From assembly GCF_001056295.1 (NCBI RefSeq), contig NZ_JVMD01000012.1, positions 1 through 64,000 of the forward strand: a DNA stretch of 64,000 nt, read 5' to 3'. This document shows, one piece after another, positions 1 to 9,922 of the stretch (its first letter is position 1; each line of letters begins with the position of its first letter). The notes beneath the pieces are model-generated. The model did no database searches, was not told the DNA's origin, and saw nothing but the letters and a program-made list of their open reading frames with translations. Source of the stretch: Corynebacterium halotolerans (GTDB lineage Bacteria > Actinomycetota > Actinomycetes > Mycobacteriales > Mycobacteriaceae). The position numbers and the translations under genes are program-made.

Positions 1-47
1 GACACCTGACCTGTGAGGATTTGACCTCACAAGCAAGGATGTTCACC

Positions 48-335
48 ATGCCGAAGCCGTTCCCCAAGGATTTCCGCGACGACGTCGTGGCCGTGGCCCG
101 CAAGGGCCAAGCACCCCTGAAACAGATCGCGAAGGACTTCGGGATCTCCGAAGCCTCCCTGCACAACTGGATGAAGGCCGCCGACATCGAGGATGGCCGC
201 CGCCCGGGCCTCACCGACGCTGACCGGACCGAACTACGCGAAGCCAAGAAACGGATCCGGCTGTTGGAACAGGAGAACGAGGTCCTCCGACGTGCCGCGG
301 CGTACCTGTCCCAGGCGAACCTGCCGGGAAAATAG
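48..335 (+). CDS. IS3-family transposase OrfA (helix-turn-helix subunit)
   Basis: OrfA is the DNA-binding part of the IS3 transposase. It is about 95 residues long: an N-terminal helix-turn-helix (QIAKDFGISEASLHNWM) followed by a leucine-zipper-like helix (IRLLEQENEVLRRA) used for multimerisation. I chose ATG 48, which has an AGG about 9 bases upstream; ATG 39 and TTG 21 are in frame but sit too close to, or lack, a ribosome binding site. The stop codon at 333-335 directly follows a slippery heptamer, so part of the ribosomes should shift into orfB to make the fused OrfAB transposase. Confidence 0.88.
   Translation: MPKPFPKDFRDDVVAVARKGQAPLKQIAKDFGISEASLHNWMKAADIEDGRRPGLTDADRTELREAKKRIRLLEQENEVLRRAAAYLSQANLPGK
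326..335 (+). other. Programmed -1 frameshift site (GGGAAAA then TAG)
   Basis: Bases 326-332 read G GGA AAA in the orfA frame, a canonical X XXY YYZ slippery heptamer, and the next codon is the orfA stop TAG. Slipping back one base reads GGG AAA ATA GTC and enters the orfB frame, which is open through this point. This is the usual way IS3 elements make OrfAB. Confidence 0.8.
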
Positions 336-355
336 TCTTCCCGCTCGTCCAAGAG

Positions 356-1225
356 ATGGCCGCGGTCGGCGCCCGGATCCGGGTGCCGATCGCGGTGGCG
401 TGCCGGGTCCTGGGACTGTCGACCCAGGGGTACTACAAGTGGCTCAAGGACCCGGTCTGCCGGCGTGACTACGACGACGCGCACCTGATGAACAAGCTGC
501 ACGACCTGCATACTGATGACGCCACCCTCGGCTACCGGTTCCTCACCGACGAACTCGGCATCAAGGTCGGGGAGAACCGGGTGCACCGGTTGTGCCGCAT
601 CGCTGGAATCAGCGCCAGTCACCACAAGAAGCGGTCCAAGGCCGGTGCCACCGGCCCGGCGCCCCACGACGACCTCCTCGCGGTCGTGGACGCCCATGGC
701 GTGATTCGTCACGAGTTCACCACGGATGGCCCGAACAAGGTCTGGCTCTGGGACATCTCCGAGCATCCGACGCGGGAAGGGAAGCTGTACATCTGCGCGA
801 TCAAGGACGTGTACTCCAACAAGATCGTGGGCTACTCCATCGACTCGCGGATGAAGTCGTCCCTGGCCGCTGCCGCGATGCGGAACGCGATCGCGTTGCG
901 TTCGCCGGTCGGCACGATCTGTCATTCCGACAGGGGCGGTCAGTTCCGCGCGAAGAAGGTCCAGCGGCTGCTCGCGAACAACGGGATGGTCGGGTCGATG
1001 GGCCGCGCCTACGGCGCCGGGGACAACGCCAGCATGGAGAGTTTCTTCTCGTTGTTGCAGAAGAACGTGCGCAACACCAGGCGGTGGGACAGCCGGGAGG
1101 AACTCCGTCTGGCGATGGTCACCTGGATCGAAACGAAGTACAACCGACGGCGCCGCCAGCGTGCCCTGGGCAAGCTCACGCCGGTCGAGTTTGAGATGAT
1201 TTACACGGCCGCAGACGCGGCCTGA
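356..1225 (+). CDS. IS3-family transposase OrfB (DDE integrase catalytic subunit)
   Basis: OrfB carries the rve/integrase catalytic core that cuts and joins DNA ends. It is 289 residues from ATG 356. The frame is open upstream to the slippery site, so the natural product is probably the OrfAB fusion. Catalytic candidates are Asp in KVWLWDISEH, Asp in HSDRGGQF and Glu in SMESFFSLLQ. The N-terminal HTH_21-like segment (DDATLGYRFLTDELG) is typical of the family. No frameshift or internal stop is seen, so the element looks intact. Confidence 0.9.
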   Translation: MAAVGARIRVPIAVACRVLGLSTQGYYKWLKDPVCRRDYDDAHLMNKLHDLHTDDATLGYRFLTDELGIKVGENRVHRLCRIAGISASHHKKRSKAGATGPAPHDDLLAVVDAHGVIRHEFTTDGPNKVWLWDISEHPTREGKLYICAIKDVYSNKIVGYSIDSRMKSSLAAAAMRNAIALRSPVGTICHSDRGGQFRAKKVQRLLANNGMVGSMGRAYGAGDNASMESFFSLLQKNVRNTRRWDSREELRLAMVTWIETKYNRRRRQRALGKLTPVEFEMIYTAADAA

Positions 1226-1244
1226 TTACTGCAAACCCCGAGTG

Positions 1245-1703
1245 TCAACCAGACCGGGGGCAGACCCGAGCTCCGGCGCCGGTGCGCAACAGCGTCCACT
1301 CCCAGCCGTTGGTGTAGATCAGGTTTGGGTGGTTGGACAGCTTTTCCCCCTGGGCTCGGTCGTGTTTGGACCAGCCAGCTTTGCGGTAGGGATTGGCGCT
1401 CTTTCCCGGTGCCTTCAATTCGACGTGGCCCAGAAGCTGGCCGCGGCCGCCCTTGACGGCCATGTCTAACCTCACGCCTTCGACGACGTCCCCGGAGACC
1501 TGACGGTGCTCCATCATCACGGTGATCTTGCGATTGAAGGCACGCGCAGCTTGGTTGAGGAACGTGCTGACGGGCACTTTCAGCTGGTCTTCTGGGTTGG
1601 ATCGCTTGTCCGCGGCGAGTTGCTTGTCGACATCGGCAAGGCTCGTCATGAGCAATTCCAGCGACTCGCCGAACGCCATTTTCACAGACTCAGACTCTGA
1701 CAT
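1245..1703 (-). pseudogene. Truncated N-terminus of a type ISP/IIG-like restriction-modification enzyme
   Basis: The remaining 152 residues look like the N-terminal nuclease domain of single-chain restriction-modification enzymes. There is an Asp in GVRLDMAVKGG, an ExK in GHVELKAPGKSA (together a PD-(D/E)XK site), then PNLIYTNGWEWTLLRTG, which matches the 'NL.YT.G.EW.L.R.G' signature of these proteins. The methyltransferase, helicase and specificity parts are missing: the frame runs into the IS3 right end, whose TGA at 1245-1247 ends it. I chose ATG 1703, preceded by GGAAG at 8 bases; starts at 1742 and 1850 are in frame but have weaker sites. The nuclease assignment is by motif only. Confidence 0.65.
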
Positions 1704-1861
1704 GAGGACCACTTCCACCGGACGTACATCGATCAGCTCCATTGTGCTTGCTCGATTGCTCCGAGGCTGCGACTGCGAGGTGGGTCGCCCGGCAGTTTGT
1801 GGGACTGGAGTTCGTAAGTCCCAAAACACGTCGGCCGACGACGAGCACACCTTCAGACACG

Positions 1862-1906
1862 AAAAAACCGGAGGTCACGAACCCTTTTCGAGTTCGTAAC
1901 CTCCGG
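1862..1906 (-). terminator. Rho-independent terminator after tRNA-Leu
   Basis: On the minus strand, inverted arms of about 17 bases (15 matching), with outer part CCGGAGGTTACGAAC, are followed by a run of six T. It lies 25 bases past the 3' end of the tRNA-Leu gene, so it should end that transcript. Confidence 0.8.
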
Positions 1907-1930
1907 CCTTGCAATTCGTAGAACCGCTCG

Positions 1931-2016
1931 TGGTGGGCGAAGGGGGACTTGAACCCCCACGTCCCGAAGGACACTGGCACCTGAAGCCAGCGCGTCTGCC
2001 ATTCCGCCACTCGCCC
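1931..2016 (-). tRNA. tRNA-Leu (anticodon CAG), CCA encoded
   Basis: Read on the minus strand, the acceptor GGGCGAG pairs with TTCGCCC. The anticodon loop is TTCAGGT within a CTGGC/GCCAG stem, giving anticodon CAG. A long variable arm (TGTCCTTCGGGACG) is typical of class II tRNAs, and the T arm is GGGGGTTCAAGTCCCCC. The 3' CCA is encoded at 1931-1933. It borders the truncated restriction gene and IS, as tRNA-Leu genes often border integrated DNA. Confidence 0.95.
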
Positions 2017-2257
2017 GTGGCAACGAGGAATACAATAACACCCGCACTCCCGCGGGCACCAAATCCGCAGTTCAGCGCATGTTTCCGGGCACACCAAAAC
2101 GGCCCCGACCACACGTCGCGAAGCAGCCCGCAGCCGCCGAAAACCCACCCGCGCGGACCCCGAAAAACCGCCCGCCACGGCCGAAACGGGCCCCGCAACG
2201 CCCTCCGACCCCGGTCCGCCGGAAATGAACGACCATTCTCTCTGGGGCGGGCGCCCC

Positions 2258-2263
2258 TATACT
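2258..2263 (+). promoter_or_regulatory. Likely -10 element for the fhaA-pknB operon
   Basis: TATACT lies about 135 bases upstream of fhaA in a GC-rich leader and fits a housekeeping -10 box. No clear -35 box is visible. Transcription would start near 2270 and leave a leader of about 125 bases in which I see no recognisable riboswitch. Confidence 0.45.
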
Positions 2264-2396
2264 GGGGCACGCACATACGCACGCACGCGCGGGCGTCGCA
2301 GTCGCAGCCGTCACAGCGGTCACGTCGGGCGTCGTCCGCAACCGATAGCCCGAGCCCGCCCCCGGCAGGTTCGGGGGAAGGTGAAACGACCCGCTA

Positions 2397-3587
2397 ATGG
2401 ATTTTCTGGGACGCATCAGGAAGCTCGACAGTTCGCTGCAGCGCGGGCTGGACAACAGCTTCGCGCGCGTTTTCGGCGGCAAGGTCGTGCCCAACGAGTT
2501 GGAGGAGTGCCTGAAGCAGGAGATCGAGGATTTCCTGATGCAGGATGCCGAGGGCCGCTACCTGGCCCCCAACGATTTCCGCATCGGCGTGAGCCCGAAG
2601 GACTTCGCCAACCTTTCGGCCGGCGGCCCGGAGCTGCCGTCGGAGCTGGCGGACCGCATGGCGCGCTACTGCCGCAACAACGGGTGGGCGATGTCCGGTT
2701 CGGTGTCGGTGCGCATCCAGCAGGTGGATTCCCTGCACACCGGCCAGTTGAAGACGGCCAGCCAGTTCACCGAGGGTTACCGCGACGAGTCGGGTTTCAT
2801 CGGGGAGGACGGCGAGCCGATCTCGGTGGATCCCGCGTCCGCCCCGCTTGACGACGCCGCCGCGACCGGCAGTGCGCCCGCGCAGTCGGCCATGCCGTCC
2901 GATCGGTACGGCGACGGCGATGGCGCGGATTCCGATTACGGACACGGCTACGGCGCCGGTGCCGCGGGAGCCGCCGCCGGCGCCGCCGCGGGAGCTGCCG
3001 GCGCCGCCGCCGGTGCCGCCGGGGCGGGCGCGGCGGGGGCCACGGCCGTGCCGGGCGGCGCTTCGGAAACCGAGTCGCACTACCGGGCACCCGGCGAAGA
3101 ATCCGATCCGGCCTTCGCCCGGCCCGACGCCCGCGCCCCCGCCACCGGATACGCCGACGATGATTTCGCCGCCCCCGGCACGGGCGCCGGAGCCATGGGC
3201 GCCGGAACCGCGCGTGCCGGAGCGTCGCAAAGCAATGCCCCGTCCCCCCACGACCGCCCGGTGCAGGTCCCCCCGGGGCCCTCGTCGCCGGAAGAGGAAC
3301 AGCTGACGGTGACCCTGCTGCTGCAGGACGGTTCCAACCGCACGTTCGAGGTCAGGCCGGGATCGAACATCATCGGCCGCGGCACCATCTCCGACTTCCG
3401 GCTGCCGGACACCGGAGTGTCCCGCCAGCACGCGGAGATCACCTGGGACGGCCGCGACGCCGTGCTGGTGGATTTGCACTCCACCAATGGCACGATGGTC
3501 AACGATTCACCGATCGACAACTGGCTGCTCGCAGACGGCGACGTGATCTCCATGGGCCATTCGGTCATGGAGGTCCGGATCCGTTGA
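2397..3587 (+). CDS. fhaA: FhaA, FHA-domain protein with DUF3662 N-terminus
   Basis: FhaA is a cytosolic phosphothreonine-binding scaffold of cell-wall synthesis; in mycobacteria it binds the phosphorylated pseudokinase tail of MurJ. Residues 1-125 match DUF3662 (start MDFLGRIRKLDSSLQRGLD). Residues about 135-290 are low-complexity and Ala/Gly rich. The C-terminal FHA domain (about 300-395) shows IIGRG, SRQHAEI and LHSTNGTMVN, the loop residues that contact phosphothreonine. It is the first gene of the operon. A MurJ with the matching pseudokinase is encoded at 45.2-49.1 kb in this window. The length of 396 residues is shorter than M. tuberculosis FhaA, mainly through the linker. Confidence 0.92.
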   Translation: MDFLGRIRKLDSSLQRGLDNSFARVFGGKVVPNELEECLKQEIEDFLMQDAEGRYLAPNDFRIGVSPKDFANLSAGGPELPSELADRMARYCRNNGWAMSGSVSVRIQQVDSLHTGQLKTASQFTEGYRDESGFIGEDGEPISVDPASAPLDDAAATGSAPAQSAMPSDRYGDGDGADSDYGHGYGAGAAGAAAGAAAGAAGAAAGAAGAGAAGATAVPGGASETESHYRAPGEESDPAFARPDARAPATGYADDDFAAPGTGAGAMGAGTARAGASQSNAPSPHDRPVQVPPGPSSPEEEQLTVTLLLQDGSNRTFEVRPGSNIIGRGTISDFRLPDTGVSRQHAEITWDGRDAVLVDLHSTNGTMVNDSPIDNWLLADGDVISMGHSVMEVRIR

Positions 3588-3677
3588 CGGGCCAACCGGC
3601 CCCGGCGCCGGGAGGGAAAACACCCACCGGCCGGGAAACCGGCGCCGCAACCGGCGCCGCGAAGAGGAGGTAAGTAC

Positions 3678-4145
3678 GTGGAGGCGATCGTCTTCCTGCT
3701 GTCCCGCATCGCCGTACTGGTCGTGCTGTGGTTCTTCATCTGGATGACCCTGCGCGCCCTGCGGGCCGACGCCAACGCCGCGTCGGGGCTGCGCCCGGTG
3801 CGATCCGCCGCCGCGCCTCCGCTGCGCGGGCGGCCCTTCCAGCGTTCCCAGACGCCCCAGCAGCTGCTGGTGACCGCGGGACCGCTGGCGGGTTCGCGGA
3901 TGAACCTGGCGAACCAGCGGGAAATCACCATCGGACGCGCCGATGACTCGGCCTTCGTGCTCAACGACGACTACGCCTCCTCGCACCACGCTCGCCTGAT
4001 CCCCCGCGACGGCGACTGGTACCTGGAGGACCTGGACTCGCGCAACGGCACGTTCCTCAACGGCCAGCGCGTGGACCAGCCCGAAAAGCTCCAGCCCGGC
4101 ATGGAGATCCGCATCGGCCGAACGACTCTGAGGTTGCAGCCGTGA
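3678..4145 (+). CDS. fhaB: FhaB (FipA), membrane-anchored FHA-domain protein
   Basis: This small phosphothreonine-reading protein is involved in division and polar growth in mycobacteria. Its 155 residues comprise one N-terminal membrane helix (about 7-27), a short linker, and an FHA domain (about 63-155) with ITIGRADDS, SSHHARL and LDSRNGTFLNG. Start GTG 3678 has a strong GAGGAGG 8 bases upstream. Its stop overlaps the pstP start by 4 bases (GTGA), which points to translational coupling. Confidence 0.93.
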   Translation: MEAIVFLLSRIAVLVVLWFFIWMTLRALRADANAASGLRPVRSAAAPPLRGRPFQRSQTPQQLLVTAGPLAGSRMNLANQREITIGRADDSAFVLNDDYASSHHARLIPRDGDWYLEDLDSRNGTFLNGQRVDQPEKLQPGMEIRIGRTTLRLQP

Positions 4146-5542
4146 ATTACTCGCTCGATTACACCGCCATTTCGGATCGGGGCCTGGTCCGGCAGAACAA
4201 CGAGGACTCCGCCTACGCGGGCCCCCGCCTGCTGGCCCTCGCCGACGGCATGGGCGGCCACGCCGCGGGCGAGGTCGCTTCGCAGCTGATGATCGCCCAC
4301 GTGTCCAAGCTCGACGCCGACCAGCCCGACGCCGACCTGCTCGACGCGCTCGCCCTGGCGTGCGCCGAGGGCAATTCCTCCATCGCGGAGGAGATCGACG
4401 CCAACCCGGTGACGCAGGGCATGGGCACCACGCTGACCGCGCTGCTTTTCGACGGCGAGCGCGTCGGCCTGTGCCACGTCGGAGACTCGCGCGGCTACCT
4501 CCTCCGCGACGGGGAGCTGACGCAGATCACCCGCGACGACACCTACGTCCAGTCGCTCGTCGACGAGGGGACGCTGTCCGCCGAAGAGGCGTCGGTGCAT
4601 CCCCAGCGCTCGCTGATCCTCAAAGCGCTGACCGGCCGGCCGGTGGAGCCGACGCTGAAGTACCGGGAGGTCCGCAAGGGCGACCGGTACCTGCTGTGCT
4701 CCGACGGCCTGTCCGACCCGGTGTCCCGCGACACCATCGCCGAGGCGCTGTCCGAGGGCACTCCCGCCGAGGCCGCCAACCGCCTGGTGGAGCTGGCGCT
4801 GCGCTCCGGCGGGCCCGACAACGTCACCATCATCATCGCCGACGTCGTCGACTCCACCGCCGACACCCCGATCGAGCCGGCGCTGGCCGGCGCGCTGGGA
4901 TCCACCGACTCGGAGGCGCCGCGCCCGAACACGTCGGCCGGCCGGGCCGCCGCGATGCGCCCGCCCGCCGAACAGGAACGCGCCGTGACGGCCGAGCCCG
5001 TCGACCGCCCCCAGAAGCCGCGCGGCCGTTGGCTCGTCGCGGCGTTCGTCGTCGTTGCGCTGGTCGCCGTCACCGCCATCGGCGTGTGGGGCTGGCGCAA
5101 GAACGATTCGATGTACCACCTGGCCGTCGAGGACGGCGTCATCCAGGTCATGCACGGCGTCCCGGGCAGCCTGCTGGGCATTTCCCTGCATTCGCACCAC
5201 CAGTACGTCTGCCTGGCCGACGACAACTCGGTGACGCTGCCGGAACCGGGCACCGCCCGCGACTCGCTCAACTGCCACCTGATGTCTCCCGACGACCTCG
5301 CCCCGGCCGCGCGCGCCCAGCTCGACGGCCTGCCCGCCAATTCCTACGACGAGATCCGCGGCCAGATCGGCCGCCTGGCCAAGCAGGCCCTGCCGGTCTG
5401 CCTGACCGTCGACCGCGGCGAGGGCCGCGACGGACAGGCGCCGGACGACGGCCGCGACGGCGGCGACGGCGATGCCGCGAACCGCGAGGATCCGGGCACC
5501 GGCTCCGAACCGGGCGTCAACTGCCGGGAGGTCCGCCGATGA
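4142..5542 (+). CDS. pstP: PstP, PP2C-family Ser/Thr protein phosphatase
   Basis: PstP removes phosphate from targets of PknA and PknB, including the kinases themselves. The N-terminal PP2C domain (about 1-235) has the metal-binding motifs NNEDS, ADGMGGHAAGE, HVGDSR, CSDGLSD and GGPDNVTIII. A disordered linker precedes one membrane helix (about 296-317), then a C-terminal part on the outer face with a charged tail. Start GTG 4142 overlaps fhaB and its stop overlaps rodA by 4 bases (ATGA). 466 residues is slightly shorter than the mycobacterial protein. Confidence 0.96.
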   Translation: MNYSLDYTAISDRGLVRQNNEDSAYAGPRLLALADGMGGHAAGEVASQLMIAHVSKLDADQPDADLLDALALACAEGNSSIAEEIDANPVTQGMGTTLTALLFDGERVGLCHVGDSRGYLLRDGELTQITRDDTYVQSLVDEGTLSAEEASVHPQRSLILKALTGRPVEPTLKYREVRKGDRYLLCSDGLSDPVSRDTIAEALSEGTPAEAANRLVELALRSGGPDNVTIIIADVVDSTADTPIEPALAGALGSTDSEAPRPNTSAGRAAAMRPPAEQERAVTAEPVDRPQKPRGRWLVAAFVVVALVAVTAIGVWGWRKNDSMYHLAVEDGVIQVMHGVPGSLLGISLHSHHQYVCLADDNSVTLPEPGTARDSLNCHLMSPDDLAPAARAQLDGLPANSYDEIRGQIGRLAKQALPVCLTVDRGEGRDGQAPDDGRDGGDGDAANREDPGTGSEPGVNCREVRR

Positions 5543-6894
5543 CCGCACCCCGCACCGAATCCCAGTCCCGCCCGGGACGCCACCGCGAACTGCTGATGCT
5601 GCTGCTGGCCGGCGGCGTCACGCTTTTGGCCCTGGTTTCCGCCGAGCTCGGCCAGGGCAACACGGCGACCGTCGAGATGCTCTGGATCGTCGGCGGCTTC
5701 ATCCTCGTGTTCGGCGTCGCCCACACCGTGCTGCGGTTCTTCGCGCCCTGGTCCGACCAGGTGCTGCTGCCCGTGGTCGCCGCGCTCAACGGTCTGGGGC
5801 TGGTGATGATCCACCGCCTCGACATGGCCAACGACACCGCGCTGGTGCGCAGCCAGGTCATGTGGACCGTGCTGGGCGTCGGCATGTTCGTCGCCGTCGT
5901 GGTGCTGCTGCGCGACCACCGGTCGCTGTCGCGGTACTCCTACATCCTCGGCCTCGTCGGCCTGGTGCTGCTCGCGCTGCCGCTCGTGTGGCCGTCGTCG
6001 ATCAACGCGGACGCGCGCATCTGGATCTCCATCGGCCCGTTCTCCGTCCAGCCGGGCGAATTCGCCAAGGTGCTGCTGCTGATCTTCTTCGCGCAGCTGC
6101 TGGTCATCAAGCGCTCGCTGTTCAACGTCGCCGGCAAGCGCGTCCTCGGCCTCGATTTCCCGCGCCTGCGCGACCTCGGCCCGATCCTGGTCGTGTGGGG
6201 CGTCGCCCTGGTCATCATGGCGCTGCAGAACGACTTCGGCCCGGCCCTGCTGCTCTTCGGCACCGTGCTGGGCATGCTCTACATCGCCACGGCGCGCGGG
6301 TCCTGGCTGGTCATCGGCCTCATCCTCGTCGCCGTCGGCGGCTTCGGCGTGTACCAGGTCTCCGCGAAGATCCAGGACCGCGTCAACCACTTCGTCGATC
6401 CCATCGCCAACTACGACTCCGGCGGCTACCAGCTGTCGCAGGCGCTGTTCGGCATGAGCTGGGGCGGCGTCACCGGCACCGGCCTGGGCAACGGGTACCC
6501 GCAGAACGTCCCGGTCGCCCACTCCGACTTCATCCTGGCCGCCTTCGGCGAGGAACTCGGCTTCGTGGGCCTGGCCGCGATCATCATGCTGTTCGCCGTG
6601 CTCATCGCGCGCGGCATGAATGCCGCGATGCAGGTGCGCGATTCCTTCGGCAAGCTCCTGGCCTCGGGTCTGGCGCTGACCATCGCCATCCAGGTGTTCG
6701 TCGTCGTCGCCGGCATCTCCAAGATGATGCCGCTGACCGGCCTGACCACCCCGTTCATGTCGGCGGGCGGCTCTTCGCTGCTGGCCAACTACATTCTGCT
6801 GGCGATCCTGCTGCGCATTTCCGATTCCGCCCGCCGCCCGTGGGGCGCCGCGGCCCCGGCGCCCGAGCAGGTCGAGGAGGTGACCGCACGATGA
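5539..6894 (+). CDS. rodA: RodA/FtsW-family SEDS peptidoglycan glycosyltransferase
   Basis: SEDS proteins polymerise lipid II glycan strands and work with a class B PBP, here encoded by the next gene. The 451 residues form a multispan membrane protein with the family signatures LQNDFGPALLLFG, GGVTGTGLGNGYP, HSDFILAAFGEELG and TTPFMSAGGSSLL. It overlaps pstP and pbpA by 4 bases each. The operon position identifies it as the RodA-type paralogue rather than division FtsW. Confidence 0.95.
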   Translation: MTAPRTESQSRPGRHRELLMLLLAGGVTLLALVSAELGQGNTATVEMLWIVGGFILVFGVAHTVLRFFAPWSDQVLLPVVAALNGLGLVMIHRLDMANDTALVRSQVMWTVLGVGMFVAVVVLLRDHRSLSRYSYILGLVGLVLLALPLVWPSSINADARIWISIGPFSVQPGEFAKVLLLIFFAQLLVIKRSLFNVAGKRVLGLDFPRLRDLGPILVVWGVALVIMALQNDFGPALLLFGTVLGMLYIATARGSWLVIGLILVAVGGFGVYQVSAKIQDRVNHFVDPIANYDSGGYQLSQALFGMSWGGVTGTGLGNGYPQNVPVAHSDFILAAFGEELGFVGLAAIIMLFAVLIARGMNAAMQVRDSFGKLLASGLALTIAIQVFVVVAGISKMMPLTGLTTPFMSAGGSSLLANYILLAILLRISDSARRPWGAAAPAPEQVEEVTAR

Positions 6895-8324
6895 ACAAAT
6901 CCATCCGCCAGGTCATGATGTTCACGGTGGTCCTCATCGTGCTGCTGCTGGCCAATCTCACGTGGGTCCAGGCGTTCCGCACGGAGAAGTACGCCGAGAA
7001 CCCGCTCAATTCCCGCCAGTTCCTCGAGGAGAAGTCGCGCCACCGCGGTCAGATCAGCGCGGGCGGCGAGATCCTCGCCCGCTCCGAGCTCGGTCCCGAC
7101 GGCTACTACTCCCGCGTCTACGACGCCAACCCCGCGGCGTACGCCCCGGTGGAGGGCTACCTGTCCGACATCTACGGGTCCAGCGGCCTGGAGCGTTCGC
7201 AGAACGACATCCTCAACGGCTCCGACCCCTCGCTGTTCGCATCCCGCGCGATCGACACGATCACCGGGCGCGGCCGCAACGGCGCGAACCTCGAGCTGAC
7301 GCTCGTGCCGGAGGCCCAGGAAACCGCCTACCGCGCGCTGGCCGACCGGGGCTACGTCGGTTCGGCCGTGGCCATCCGCCCGTCGACCGGCGAAATCCTG
7401 GCCATGGCGTCGACGCCGTCGTACGACCCGAACCAGATCGCCCGCAACGATTCCGACGCGTGGAAGCAGCTCAATTCCGATTCGAACGCGCCACTGCTCA
7501 ACCACGCGACGCAGCGGCCGCTGCCCCCGGGGTCGACCTTCAAGGTGCTCACGACCATCGCGGGCATCGAGAAGGGCGCCACCCCGGAGACCCCGGTCAC
7601 CGGCGCCGCCCGGATCACGCTGCCGGGCACGAACACGACGCTGGAGAACTACGGCGGCTCGTCCTGCGGCGGCATGACCACCCTGCGCGCCGCCTTCGCC
7701 CAGTCCTGCAACACCGCGTTCGCCGAGCTGGCCGTCAAGACCGGCGCCGATCCGCTGCGCGACGTCGCCGAGCGCATGGGCGTCGGCGAGGAAGCCAAGG
7801 ACCTGGGCGTGCCCCAGGAGAAGTCCACCCTGGGCGACATCCCGGATGACGCTGCCCTGGCCCAGACGTCCATCGGCCAGCGCGACGTGTCCTTCACGCC
7901 GCTGCAGAACGCGATCATCGCCGCGACCATCGCCAACAAGGGCAAGCGCATGGAGCCGCACCTGGTCAAGACCGTCCAGGGGCAGGACCTCTCGCCGCTG
8001 AAGACCATCAAGCCGAAGGAAGTCAATCAGGCCATCCACCCCGACACCGCCGCGATCCTCACCGATCTGATGCGCGGGTCCGAGAACCACTCCGGCGGCA
8101 ACGGTTCGGTCATCGCCTCGAAGACCGGCACCGCGGAGCACGGCTCCGAGCGCGGCGCACTGGCCCCGCACGTCTGGTACATCGCGTTCGCCCCGAATTC
8201 CGACGTCGCCGTCGCGGTGGTCGTCGAGTCCGGCGGCGGCCAGGGCCAGGGTGCGACGGGCGCCTCCGTCGCCGCCCCGATCGGCCGCGACGTCATCGCC
8301 GCCGTCGAAAGGTCCGTGCGCTGA
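6891..8324 (+). CDS. pbpA: PbpA, class B penicillin-binding protein (transpeptidase)
   Basis: PbpA cross-links peptidoglycan together with RodA. It has one N-terminal membrane anchor (about 8-26), a short dimerisation region and a transpeptidase domain. The catalytic motifs are STFK at about 215-218 (nucleophile Ser), SCN at about 272-274 and KTGTAE at about 411. 477 residues matches mycobacterial PbpA. ATG 6891 overlaps the rodA stop by 4 bases, and pknA begins 2 bases after the stop. Confidence 0.95.
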   Translation: MNKSIRQVMMFTVVLIVLLLANLTWVQAFRTEKYAENPLNSRQFLEEKSRHRGQISAGGEILARSELGPDGYYSRVYDANPAAYAPVEGYLSDIYGSSGLERSQNDILNGSDPSLFASRAIDTITGRGRNGANLELTLVPEAQETAYRALADRGYVGSAVAIRPSTGEILAMASTPSYDPNQIARNDSDAWKQLNSDSNAPLLNHATQRPLPPGSTFKVLTTIAGIEKGATPETPVTGAARITLPGTNTTLENYGGSSCGGMTTLRAAFAQSCNTAFAELAVKTGADPLRDVAERMGVGEEAKDLGVPQEKSTLGDIPDDAALAQTSIGQRDVSFTPLQNAIIAATIANKGKRMEPHLVKTVQGQDLSPLKTIKPKEVNQAIHPDTAAILTDLMRGSENHSGGNGSVIASKTGTAEHGSERGALAPHVWYIAFAPNSDVAVAVVVESGGGQGQGATGASVAAPIGRDVIAAVERSVR

Positions 8325-8326
8325 TC

Positions 8327-9853
<1,527 letters not shown>

Positions 9854-9922
9854 TGGAAGCGACACCATGTTTTTCCGAGGAAATGCGCACATACTGCAGG
9901 ACCTGACCGAAGGGAGTCTCCG

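Larger units (their letters stand above)
1..1247 (+). mobile_element. IS3-family insertion sequence, left end at or just outside the window edge
   Basis: The element carries two overlapping reading frames (orfA and orfB) that together encode a DDE transposase. Its right end reads ...GTGTCA at 1242-1247; reversed this is TGACACTCGGGG. The window opens with GACACCTGACC, so the two ends share (T)GACAC, the TG...CA arrangement expected of IS3 ends. The exact left terminus and any target duplication lie outside or at the window edge and cannot be checked. The right end interrupts a restriction-modification gene on the opposite strand, which shows that the element is an insertion. Confidence 0.85.

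Noticed and set aside
1505-1899. Plus-strand open frames opposite the restriction-gene fragment
   Set aside because: No domain similarity, while the minus strand shows a clear nuclease signature.
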